DNA from: Candidatus Berkelbacteria bacterium
GTDB taxonomy: Bacteria; Patescibacteriota; UBA1384; VFKW01
DNA length: 5,247 nt
Direction of reading: 5' to 3'
Assembly (NCBI GenBank): GCA_009885355.1
Contig: VFKW01000178.1
Span: 1 to 5,247 of the forward strand
Below the pieces are notes generated by a model, which did not search any database, had not been told where the DNA came from, and saw only the letters and a list, made by a program, of their open reading frames with translations. Below, one piece after another: positions 1-5,041 of this stretch (positions within the stretch are counted from its first letter, which is position 1; each line of letters opens with the position of its first letter). The translations under genes and the position numbers were made by a program.

Positions 1-167
1 CCGAAGAATCCGATTATTGAAGCAGTTGGGACCATTTTATAAAGCCAATCAAATATATAATAATTAAAGAAATATTAAACAATTAGGTGCACGTTTTTGA
101 TATTAAGCCGTTTAATACAATACTAACATTTTTTTAAACAGATATGCTCAGATAATTTTCTAACACA
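1..167. other. AT-rich left edge, no convincing gene
   Basis: No gene can be supported here. Plus-strand frame 1 is open from the edge to a TAA at 40-42 and would give a 13-residue tail ending EAVGTIL. Frame 2 is open to a TAA at 65-67, and a minus-strand ATG at 33-35 opens leftward without a Shine-Dalgarno site. Any of these could be the end of a neighbouring gene, but they are too short to choose between. The rest is AT-rich spacer up to the terminator at 167-196. It contains a TATAAT at 56-61 with no clear -35 and no ORF behind it. Confidence 0.4.
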
Positions 168-196
168 AAAAATAGCCTCAGAAAGAGGCTATTTTT
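167..196 (-). terminator. Bidirectional rho-independent terminator after the subtilase gene
   Basis: AAAAATAGCCTC (168-179) pairs perfectly with GAGGCTATTTTT (185-196) around an AGAAA loop, giving a 12-bp stem. Read on the minus strand, the hairpin lies just past the subtilase stop codon at 209-211 and ends in a run of T (172-167). Read on the plus strand it also ends in five T, so it could stop rightward transcripts entering from the left as well. Confidence 0.9.
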
Positions 197-208
197 GATC
201 AATAATTA

Positions 209-2047
209 TTATTTTGTGATGTTTATATTAATTGAGGAAGTAGCACTATTGTTGGCGGCGTCGTAGGCTTTGGCTGAGATGGTGTGAGCACCGACGGTTA
301 GTTTTCTGTTGACATTCCAGGTGTATGAAAATGGAGAGGCGGTATCTGTGTTTGTTAATTTGCCGTCAATATAGAACTCGACTTTAGCGACTTTGCCAGA
401 GTTATCTGAGGCAGTGACATTTATTGCTTGTTTGGTACCGAGTTTGACACTGGCTCCGACAACTGGGGATGAAATGGAAACAGTTGGCGCAACGGTATCG
501 GCAGCAGGCAGGATGGTCATAGTGAGATCGAGAGTTTTGACAGAAGAAGAATCGACGATAGCTGTATTTGTAGTATTGGAATAATTTGGAGCGCTGGCAG
601 CGACACTGTAGCTTCCTGGGGCTAGAGAAAATGTATATGAGCCATCAGCACCAGTAACAACAGATGCTTTTTCGACACTTGATAAAGAGGCTTTTACGGT
701 TGCACCAGCAAGAGCTATGCCTGTTGCATCCTTGACTTTACCTGTAAGCGTGCCATTTGTAGGAATTGGCAATACGCCGGATTTGACAGCTGCTAAGGTT
801 TTGCCATAATCTATCCGACCCCAGCCGAAATATTTATCCCAGCCGACTGTACCAAGATCAGTAGAATTTTGAGCTAGATAGTCGGTTACTTGTTGTACAG
901 TAAGAGCAGGGTTAACAGACTTCATAAGGGCGACTAACCCAGTAACAACAGGGGCAGCGTTTGAGGTACCGCAAAAACTGCCATAACTACCACCCATAGT
1001 GGCAGAGTACAGACAACCGGTTGCAGAAACATCAACTGCTGTATTATATGTCGAATAACTAGTTAGAGACGTGAAACCGGTACTTAGTTCTAGGGCTGAA
1101 ACTCCAATTACTCCTGTAAGCCCGGCTGGATATTGAATTACCTCCGAGCTATAATTTCCAGCAGATGCAACCACGATGACGTTTTTTGTTTTAGCATAGT
1201 CAACAGCACTTTGGAGAGCAACAGAAGGAGAAGGTCCTCCAAAGCTAAGATTTACAACTGCCGCCCCATGATCTGCAGCAAAAGTGATAGCGTTGGCCAT
1301 TGCTGAAGTGTATGCTGATCCTGTCGGAGCTGAGATTCTAATTGGAATAATTTGGCTGTTCCATGAAGAGCCCGCAACTCCAACGGTGTTGTTCGAAATG
1401 GCGGATGAAACTCCTGCGACAGGTGTACCATGTCCATAAACATCCGCTGAGTCTGTGTTATTGTCAAAGAAATTGTAGCCTGGTAGTAATTTTGCGGCTA
1501 GATCAGGATGAGCTGGGTTCACTCCGGTGTCTGCTACGGCGATAATTGAGCCCTCACCCGTAGTGATGTCCCACCCAGCTGGTGCATTGGCAACAGTAAA
1601 CCAGCTTGATTGGCTTGATGCATAATATGGGTCATTAGGTGTAGCTGAGGATTCATAGGTAAAATTTGGTTCAATGTATTCGATACTATCGGCATCGGAA
1701 ACACGGATCTCTTTGGCTTTTTGTTCTGGATCGGTTGCGTCCAAAGTGATTACCTTGACGCCGATTTGGCTAATCTCAGATTTTTCTTTGGCGCCGTGTT
1801 TGGCGTAAAATTTGTCTTTTTTGGCCTGATCGGTAGTTGATTTAAATTTGACCAAAAGTTCATTTTGGGCTGGCAATAGCTTGCTTTCGACTTTTTCGGT
1901 TTTTTCCTGACTCGATTCAGTAACTACCGGCTTCTGATCGGCACTGATCACAAGTGAATTCATATAATAATAACCTGAAGCGCTTCCGACAACTACAACC
2001 ATAAAGATTGCTAATAAAGCGTATTTATTTCTTTTTGATGAGAACAT
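209..2047 (-). CDS. Exported subtilisin-family (S8) serine protease with C-terminal surface domains
   Basis: This is a 612-residue secreted or membrane-tethered serine endopeptidase. Residues 5-8 (KRNK) and the hydrophobic stretch 10-22 form a signal peptide or N-terminal anchor. Residues about 61-132 resemble a fervidolysin-like/I9-type propeptide that would be removed on maturation. The catalytic domain spans about 138-420: Asp173 in VADTGV, His206 in YGHGTPVAG, oxyanion Asn298 in ASAGN and Ser362 in GTSNAAP, so the triad is intact. Residues about 431-510 look like a carboxypeptidase-regulatory-like beta-sandwich (ADGSYTFSLAPGSYSV). Residues about 518-612 look like a bacterial Ig-like domain (APTVSISSP, VEFYIDGKL, Y-D-A-A-N-N-S). 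There is no LPXTG signal and no C-terminal membrane segment. The only two cysteines, 345 and 359, flank the catalytic serine loop and may form a disulfide. The start is fixed by AAAGGAGG five bases upstream. The serine motif departs from the usual GTSMAAPHVAG at M-to-N and H-to-V. The substrate is unknown. Confidence 0.93.
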   Translation of the reverse strand: MFSSKRNKYALLAIFMVVVVGSASGYYYMNSLVISADQKPVVTESSQEKTEKVESKLLPAQNELLVKFKSTTDQAKKDKFYAKHGAKEKSEISQIGVKVITLDATDPEQKAKEIRVSDADSIEYIEPNFTYESSATPNDPYYASSQSSWFTVANAPAGWDITTGEGSIIAVADTGVNPAHPDLAAKLLPGYNFFDNNTDSADVYGHGTPVAGVSSAISNNTVGVAGSSWNSQIIPIRISAPTGSAYTSAMANAITFAADHGAAVVNLSFGGPSPSVALQSAVDYAKTKNVIVVASAGNYSSEVIQYPAGLTGVIGVSALELSTGFTSLTSYSTYNTAVDVSATGCLYSATMGGSYGSFCGTSNAAPVVTGLVALMKSVNPALTVQQVTDYLAQNSTDLGTVGWDKYFGWGRIDYGKTLAAVKSGVLPIPTNGTLTGKVKDATGIALAGATVKASLSSVEKASVVTGADGSYTFSLAPGSYSVAASAPNYSNTTNTAIVDSSSVKTLDLTMTILPAADTVAPTVSISSPVVGASVKLGTKQAINVTASDNSGKVAKVEFYIDGKLTNTDTASPFSYTWNVNRKLTVGAHTISAKAYDAANNSATSSININITK

Positions 2048-2052
2048 TTTTT

Positions 2053-2060
2053 CCTCCTTT
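2053..2060 (-). promoter_or_regulatory. Strong ribosome binding site of the subtilase gene
   Basis: On the minus strand AAAGGAGG lies five bases before the ATG at 2047. It is a near-perfect anti-Shine-Dalgarno match and fixes the start. Confidence 0.85.
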
Positions 2061-2073
2061 TTAATATAATTTA

Positions 2074-2102
2074 ATTATATAATTATTTTCATATCTAGTA
2101 AA
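2074..2102 (-). promoter_or_regulatory. Probable sigma70-type promoter of the subtilase gene
   Basis: On the minus strand TTTACT (2102-2097) is followed after exactly 17 bases by TATAAT (2079-2074). This gives a leader of about 20 bases before the ribosome binding site. The -10 is consensus and the -35 matches four of six bases. The DNA here is very AT-rich, so a chance -10 is possible. The promoter would let the protease be transcribed independently of the GyrI-like gene, whose stop codon is 66 bases upstream with no clear terminator between. Confidence 0.5.
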
Positions 2103-2113
2103 TATATAGGTAT

Positions 2114-2728
2114 TTATTTTTCAAATGATTGACGGATGATGGTTTTTAGTTTTTCTGGGGCGGTGCGGCGAGGATCTGAAAGATAGATCTCATGATGGTG
2201 GCCGGATAATTTACCGCCGGATTGTTTGATAAAATCATGGACTTTTTGAATATTGGGGCCTTCTTCAATAAATGGTCCAATATGCATCAGTTGGGCGGAT
2301 TGGCCCTCTTTGATCGATTCGAATTTGATATTTTCAAGCAATGGAAGTTTTTTCTTTTGCTTGACGATCTGAAGATTTCTTTCAAAGTCTTCTTTTGTGA
2401 CAAAATCCGGCTGCATGATAATGAGTTTCCATTTCCAATTATCTCTGTTGCCATTTTGGGGATCGAAATCATTAAAATCGTCTGCCCACCACAGGCCTTC
2501 AAGCGGCATGACGGAAAAGTCGATATCTTTATTTTTCTTGAAATCAAATTTGATAGTGTAAGCAAGTGGATACATCGCCTGGATTGAGTCGGCAAAATCT
2601 TTTTTATTTGGATCGCCTTTACCCTCCAAGGTTAAAAAGTTCATTTGAGGAACGTCGATGGTCGAAATCTGTTTTACTGAGGGATTGTAAAGTTCTTTGA
2701 ATTGTTTTTTAAGATCAATTTTTTGCAT
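2114..2728 (-). CDS. GyrI-like small-molecule-binding protein (COG4832 type)
   Basis: This 204-residue cytoplasmic protein belongs to the stand-alone GyrI-like/SOUL-superfamily group. These proteins bind small hydrophobic or cationic molecules, and some family members hydrolyse cyclopropanoid DNA-alkylating toxins. Diagnostic stretches are IDVPQMNFLTLEGKGDP (24-40), MPLEGLWW (74-81), QLMHIGPFIEEGPNIQKVHDF (146-166) and HHHEIYLSDPRRTAPEKLKT (177-196). The last is the family signature, with the acidic residue Glu180. There is no N-terminal helix-turn-helix, so it is not an AraC- or MerR-type regulator. Its length is normal for the stand-alone family. The start is supported by AAAGGAG (2740-2734) five bases upstream. 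The subtilase follows on the same strand after 66 bases, but the functions are not obviously linked. The ligand cannot be read from the sequence. Confidence 0.9.
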   Translation of the reverse strand: MQKIDLKKQFKELYNPSVKQISTIDVPQMNFLTLEGKGDPNKKDFADSIQAMYPLAYTIKFDFKKNKDIDFSVMPLEGLWWADDFNDFDPQNGNRDNWKWKLIIMQPDFVTKEDFERNLQIVKQKKKLPLLENIKFESIKEGQSAQLMHIGPFIEEGPNIQKVHDFIKQSGGKLSGHHHEIYLSDPRRTAPEKLKTIIRQSFEK

Positions 2729-2748
2729 TATAACTCCTTTATAGTACT

Positions 2749-2754
2749 ATTATA
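2749..2754 (-). promoter_or_regulatory. Probable -10 element for the GyrI-like gene
   Basis: A consensus TATAAT lies on the minus strand just upstream of the ribosome binding site at 2734-2740. No good -35 is visible at 16-18 bases. It shares the 81-base divergent region (2729-2809) with the plus-strand gene starting at 2810. Confidence 0.45.
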
Positions 2755-2783
2755 TAACATTTTTATACTTTTGGATTAGTAAC

Positions 2784-2794
2784 TATGATATTAT
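2784..2794 (+). promoter_or_regulatory. Possible -10 region for the small plus-strand gene at 2810
   Basis: TATGAT (2784-2789) and overlapping TATTAT (2789-2794) each match the -10 consensus at five of six bases. A convincing -35 is missing at normal spacing. The position, 16-26 bases before the start codon, would give a very short leader. Confidence 0.3.
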
Positions 2795-2809
2795 CTAACT
2801 GGAGTAAAA

Positions 2810-3112
2810 ATGTCAAAAAAATTAGCAGGCAAAAAATTTAGCGGTAGCCACACAACTGTTATCGATGCGGCGTATGATCTGGCGAAATTTTTAGATAAAC
2901 GGCCAGAAATCCGGAAAATTTCACTGGGAATAATCAAGCAATGCAAAGCCGGAAGCAGCCAAAAAAATATAAAAATTAAAGAAACAACTTCCGGATTAGA
3001 ATTGATAATAAGAGGAAATATGTATGTGCAGACGATTTTTATTTATCTGGAGGAACCGAAGAAAAACAAAGAAAGCGTAGAACGAATTATAAATTTAAAA
3101 TTTAAAATTTAA
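2810..3112 (+). CDS. Small conserved protein, DUF2103-like in layout
   Basis: This encodes 100 residues with no signal peptide and no membrane segment, rich in lysine. The order of motifs resembles DUF2103 proteins, which are described as predicted metal-binding: a polar N-terminus leading to GSHTTVIDAA (12-21), then a helix DLAKFLDKRPEI (23-34), ISLGII (37-42), a beta pair and RGNMYVQTIFIYLE (68-81). In that family the corresponding pieces are a His-Ser/Thr-His-like start, an I-x-P-G-x-I strand and a G-K-x-x-Q-E/T-x-F-V strand. This resemblance is from memory of the family and is not certain. GGAG at 2801-2804, five bases before ATG, supports the start. The last codons (NLKFKI) fall inside an ATTTAAAA tandem repeat, so the C-terminus may be a slippage product. 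The gene is divergent from the GyrI-like gene. No function is assigned. Confidence 0.75.
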   Translation: MSKKLAGKKFSGSHTTVIDAAYDLAKFLDKRPEIRKISLGIIKQCKAGSSQKNIKIKETTSGLELIIRGNMYVQTIFIYLEEPKKNKESVERIINLKFKI

Positions 3113-3126
3113 AACAAATTTAAAAA
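3090..3126. repeat. Short AT-only tandem repeat across a gene end
   Basis: An 8-base unit, TTTAAAAT, repeats about three times from 3094 and continues imperfectly to 3126. The unit is nearly self-complementary. The stop codon of the 100-residue gene (3110-3112) lies inside it. Confidence 0.6.
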
Positions 3127-3191
3127 ACATAAATATTCAATATCCAAACTATAATAATTTCAAATTTTATCCTTATACTTTTAAAACACTT

Positions 3192-3220
3192 GACAAGTTT
3201 ATTTATTTGTGGTTTAATGA
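3192..3220 (+). promoter_or_regulatory. Extended -10 sigma70 promoter of the YerC/HisR-like gene
   Basis: A perfect TTGACA (3192-3197) is followed after 17 bases by TTTAAT (3215-3220), which is preceded by the extended -10 motif TGG (3212-3214). Transcription would start near 3227 and leave a leader of about 30 bases. The -10 forms the left arm of an inverted repeat, TTTAAT-GA-ATTAAA (3215-3228), so it could be a regulator site. The rest of 3113-3256 is AT-rich spacer with no gene. Confidence 0.75.
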
Positions 3221-3256
3221 ATTAAAGCATTAAGCTAATAAAGCAATAAGGAAATC

Positions 3257-3562
3257 ATGGAACGAAATATCGAAAAACAATTTATGACAAAAGACGCAAT
3301 GAAGTTTTATCAGTCGATAAAACGACTTAGTGACGAACAAGAAATTGCGTTATTTTTACGCGATGTTTTGACCATGGAAGAACTCGAAGAAGCGATCAAC
3401 CGATATAAAGTTGCCCAACTATTAAAAGAGGGTGTTACTTTTCGTAAAATCATAGAACAAACCGGTGTATCATCTGCGACAATTGCACGAGTAAATAACT
3501 GGCTTCATCATGGCTGCGGGGGCTATCAGCTTGCCTTGAAGGATACATTGAAGATTTTTTAA
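3257..3562 (+). CDS. YerC/YecD-type TrpR-superfamily repressor, probable histidine regulator (HisR-like)
   Basis: This is a 101-residue cytoplasmic DNA-binding protein. The core LTMEELEEAINRYKVAQLL (38-56) followed by a helix-turn-helix at about 58-83 (KEGVTFRKIIEQTGVSSATI, then ARVNNWL) and the closing GCGGYQLAL (86-94) is the characteristic pattern of the YerC/YecD family. That family is related to the tryptophan repressor TrpR. In several Gram-positive groups its members have been proposed as repressors of histidine biosynthesis (HisR). The family and size fit well. The ATG is preceded by AAGGA at 3248-3252. It has its own promoter and terminator, and hisI-hisG follow directly behind an inverted repeat, so control of those two genes is the natural inference. 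The effector is presumably histidine or a pathway intermediate, which the sequence does not show. No copy of the GTACC palindrome is seen upstream of this gene, so self-control by the same site is not indicated. Confidence 0.92.
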   Translation: MERNIEKQFMTKDAMKFYQSIKRLSDEQEIALFLRDVLTMEELEEAINRYKVAQLLKEGVTFRKIIEQTGVSSATIARVNNWLHHGCGGYQLALKDTLKIF

Positions 3563-3594
3563 CGTATCTTTCAACATCAAATTGATGACCCCAG

Positions 3595-3617
3595 ATCCGC
3601 CCACAAGGCGGATTTTT
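3595..3617 (+). terminator. Rho-independent terminator of the YerC/HisR-like gene
   Basis: ATCCGCC (3595-3601) pairs with GGCGGAT (3607-3613) around the loop CACAA and is followed by T to 3617. The stem is short (7 bp) but GC-rich, and the T run is only 4-5 long, so some read-through into hisI is possible. The T run ends one base before the GGTACC palindrome begins. Confidence 0.7.
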
Positions 3618-3618
3618 G

Positions 3619-3637
3619 GTACCAAATTATTTGGTAC
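3619..3637. promoter_or_regulatory. Predicted operator for the TrpR-family regulator, in front of hisI
   Basis: GTACCAAAT (3619-3627) and ATTTGGTAC (3629-3637) are a perfect 9-bp inverted repeat around one base. The length and the outer GTAC arms resemble the TrpR consensus operator GTACTAGTTAACTAGTAC. The site lies between the regulator gene and hisI, and its right arm overlaps the probable -10 (3635-3640), so a bound repressor would block RNA polymerase. A further GTACC half-site occurs at 3649-3653. That this is the operator is inferred from symmetry and position. Confidence 0.65.
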
Positions 3638-3640
3638 TAT
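3632..3640 (+). promoter_or_regulatory. Probable extended -10 element of the hisI-hisG promoter
   Basis: TGG followed by TACTAT (3635-3640) has the same TGG extension as the promoters at 3212 and 4990. The -35 position at 17 bases (3612-3617, ATTTTT) is poor and falls in the terminator T run, so the promoter would rely on its extended -10. Transcription would begin near 3647. Confidence 0.5.
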
Positions 3641-3658
3641 GGGGAAATGTACCTTAAA

Positions 3659-3664
3659 AAGGAG
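3659..3664 (+). promoter_or_regulatory. Ribosome binding site that decides the hisI start
   Basis: AAGGAG at 3659-3664 is six bases before the ATG at 3671. The upstream in-frame ATG at 3647 has no Shine-Dalgarno site and the one at 3665 touches the site, so 3671 is preferred. Confidence 0.8.
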
Positions 3665-3670
3665 ATGAAA

Positions 3671-4018
3671 ATGGTTCTGAATTTCGAAAAAATTACTGCA
3701 AACGACGTGCCGGTTCTTATGGTTGTCATCCAACATTATAAGACCGCAAAAGTCCTGATGGCCGGCGTCATGACCAAACAAGCGTTTGATAAAACGCGCT
3801 TGACTGGAAAGGTTACTTTCTGGTCGAGAACTGAGAAACGATTGTGGACGAAAGGCGAAACAATTGGGAACTTTTTGCTCGTCAAAGAGATTCTGGTTGA
3901 TTGCGATTCGGACACTTTGCTCATAATGGCCAAACCGACTGGTCCGGTTTGCCACACTGGAGCAATGACCTGCTTTACCAGATCAGACGGTATAGAAAGG
4001 AAATGGAAAAATGGATAA
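3671..4018 (+). CDS. hisI: Phosphoribosyl-AMP cyclohydrolase (histidine biosynthesis step 3)
   Basis: HisI opens the adenine ring of phosphoribosyl-AMP to give ProFAR in the cytoplasm. With the start at 3671 it has 115 residues, normal for a stand-alone cyclohydrolase; there is no fused HisE domain. Motifs in order are KVLMAGVMTKQAFDKT (27-42), TFWSRTEKRLWTKGETIGN (49-67), the metal-binding DCDSD (77-81) and GPVCHTGAMTCF (91-102). The zinc-ligand cysteines 78, 94 and 101 and Asp 77, 79 and 81 are all present. Two departures from the usual family pattern are Ile65 in place of Ser in GETSGN and loss of the usual Gln-Asp before the N-terminal TGxVLM segment. It overlaps hisG by eight bases, indicating translational coupling, and lies behind the predicted operator. 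Its sequence is more GC-rich than genes to the left. Confidence 0.94.
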   Translation: MVLNFEKITANDVPVLMVVIQHYKTAKVLMAGVMTKQAFDKTRLTGKVTFWSRTEKRLWTKGETIGNFLLVKEILVDCDSDTLLIMAKPTGPVCHTGAMTCFTRSDGIERKWKNG

Positions 4019-4913
4019 CACTAACCAAAACGCTATTAGAATTGTTGGTCCTGATGGATCGATGGGCAACTGGTTTGCCGATCTTCTTTGTAAGATCGGA
4101 CTGGAGGTTGATTTTAGTGGGCGAACCAAGAAGGGAACCACTAATGTCCCGTGGATCGAATCAGTCACCCTTCAGCGCCCTCAGGAAATTCCTCTTTATC
4201 TCGAGCAAGGTTATTTTGACGTTGCTCCGGTCGGCCAGGACTGGCTGGCTAACTACGATCTTCCTCTCGTTGAGCTTATGACTATCCCTGTCGGAAGATC
4301 AGCCGATCGCCCCGTCAGAATCGTTCTGGCTGTACCAGAGGACTCCGACTGGACATCGGTCAATGACATTCCCCCTATGACTGTCGTTGCCACCGAATAT
4401 TATGAGCTCGCGCGTCGCTACTTTCGCTCGAAACACAAGAAGGTAAAGCTCATTCGTTCTTGGGGAAACACCGAGCACAAAGTGCTTTATGGCGCTCAAG
4501 CAATCGTCGATGTGACCGAGACCGGCAATTCCTTGAAGGAAAACCATCTCAAAATCATCGAGACTATCATGGTGAGCAACATGGCAATCGTGGCCAATCC
4601 CGACTCGCTGAAAAACGAGCAGAAGGCCGAATACATCAACCACTTTGTCGCCATGGTCAAAGGCACCCTTCTGGCAGATAAATATGTCAGGATCGAAGCC
4701 AACGTCCCTGAGAGCCTAATCGAGGTTGCCGCCAAGATCCTAGGCGGACTCAAAGGCGCAACAATCTCTTTGGTAACCACCGCTGGATGGATTAGTATGA
4801 CTGCATATGTTCCGAAGAACATCGAATACCAGATCATTTTTGATCTGACAAAAATCGGTGTTACAGATATTGCTGTCATCCGCCAGATACCATTTATTAT
4901 GCAAGCCGAATAA
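4011..4913 (+). CDS. hisG: ATP phosphoribosyltransferase, long (HisG-L) form (histidine biosynthesis step 1)
   Basis: HisG joins ATP and PRPP to form phosphoribosyl-ATP, the committed step of histidine synthesis. The protein has 300 residues. The catalytic part carries SVTLQRPQEIPLYLEQGYFD (51-70) and VGQDWLAN (74-81), which match the family's R-P-Q-D-I-P and G-x-D-W-L segments. The PRPP loop is DVTETGNSLKEN (167-178). Residues about 215-300 form the C-terminal ACT-like HisG_C domain (ESLIEVAAKILGGLKGATIS, then GWISMTAYVP and IGVTDIAVI). That domain gives feedback inhibition by histidine in the long form, so no HisZ partner should be needed. The usual LPG-x-x-x-PT of this domain reads LGG-x-x-x-AT here. 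AAAGGAA (3996-4002) lies eight bases before ATG, inside hisI. The gene is GC-rich relative to the left half of the window: line 4321-4380 has 32 G/C of 60. It is the last gene of the operon. Confidence 0.95.
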   Translation: MDNTNQNAIRIVGPDGSMGNWFADLLCKIGLEVDFSGRTKKGTTNVPWIESVTLQRPQEIPLYLEQGYFDVAPVGQDWLANYDLPLVELMTIPVGRSADRPVRIVLAVPEDSDWTSVNDIPPMTVVATEYYELARRYFRSKHKKVKLIRSWGNTEHKVLYGAQAIVDVTETGNSLKENHLKIIETIMVSNMAIVANPDSLKNEQKAEYINHFVAMVKGTLLADKYVRIEANVPESLIEVAAKILGGLKGATISLVTTAGWISMTAYVPKNIEYQIIFDLTKIGVTDIAVIRQIPFIMQAE

Positions 4914-4931
4914 TCGACTTGTAGATTTCCT

Positions 4932-4958
4932 AGCCCCGTTCACTCGGGGCTTTTTTTT
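4932..4958 (+). terminator. Rho-independent terminator of the hisI-hisG operon
   Basis: AGCCCCG (4932-4938) pairs with CGGGGCT (4945-4951) around TTCACT, followed by a T run to 4958. It begins 19 bases after the hisG stop codon, so the operon ends here. Confidence 0.92.
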
Positions 4959-4969
4959 ATCAAACTATC

Positions 4970-4998
4970 TTGAACATCTTTGATATATATGGTATAAA
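4970..4998 (+). promoter_or_regulatory. Promoter of the gene at the right edge
   Basis: TTGAAC (4970-4975) and TATAAA (4993-4998) are separated by 17 bases, with TGG (4990-4992) as an extended -10. Transcription would start near 5005. Confidence 0.7.
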
Positions 4999-5041
4999 GT
5001 TTATATCTGATCGACTGAATGGCTGCTATAGGAGGGAATGT

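Noticed and set aside
1..42. Possible C-terminal tail of a plus-strand gene in frame 1
   Set aside because: Only 13 codons are visible, and another plus frame and a minus-strand frame are also open, so it cannot be called.
2222..2587. 121-codon plus-strand ORF opposite the GyrI-like gene
   Set aside because: It is a shadow: no ribosome binding site, and the minus-strand protein has clear family motifs.
2741..2750. Palindrome ATAGTACTAT in the GyrI-like promoter region as a second TrpR-type operator
   Set aside because: It shares GTACTAT with the hisI upstream site but lacks the long arms; in AT-rich DNA a 10-base palindrome is expected by chance.
3224..3250. Repeated TTAAGC-like words in the leader of the HisR-like gene
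   Set aside because: The copies are imperfect and AT-rich, with irregular spacing; probably chance.
3647..3670. Upstream hisI start at 3647, adding eight residues
   Set aside because: It has no Shine-Dalgarno site, and the added residues are not part of the HisI fold; 3671 has AAGGAG at good spacing.
3470..3955. 161-codon minus-strand ORF across hisR-like and hisI
   Set aside because: It crosses a terminator, an operator and two genes with clear family motifs; its translation resembles no protein I know.
4496..4879. Minus-strand ORF opposite hisG with hydrophobic stretches
   Set aside because: It arises from the codon pattern of hisG; it has no start signals of its own.
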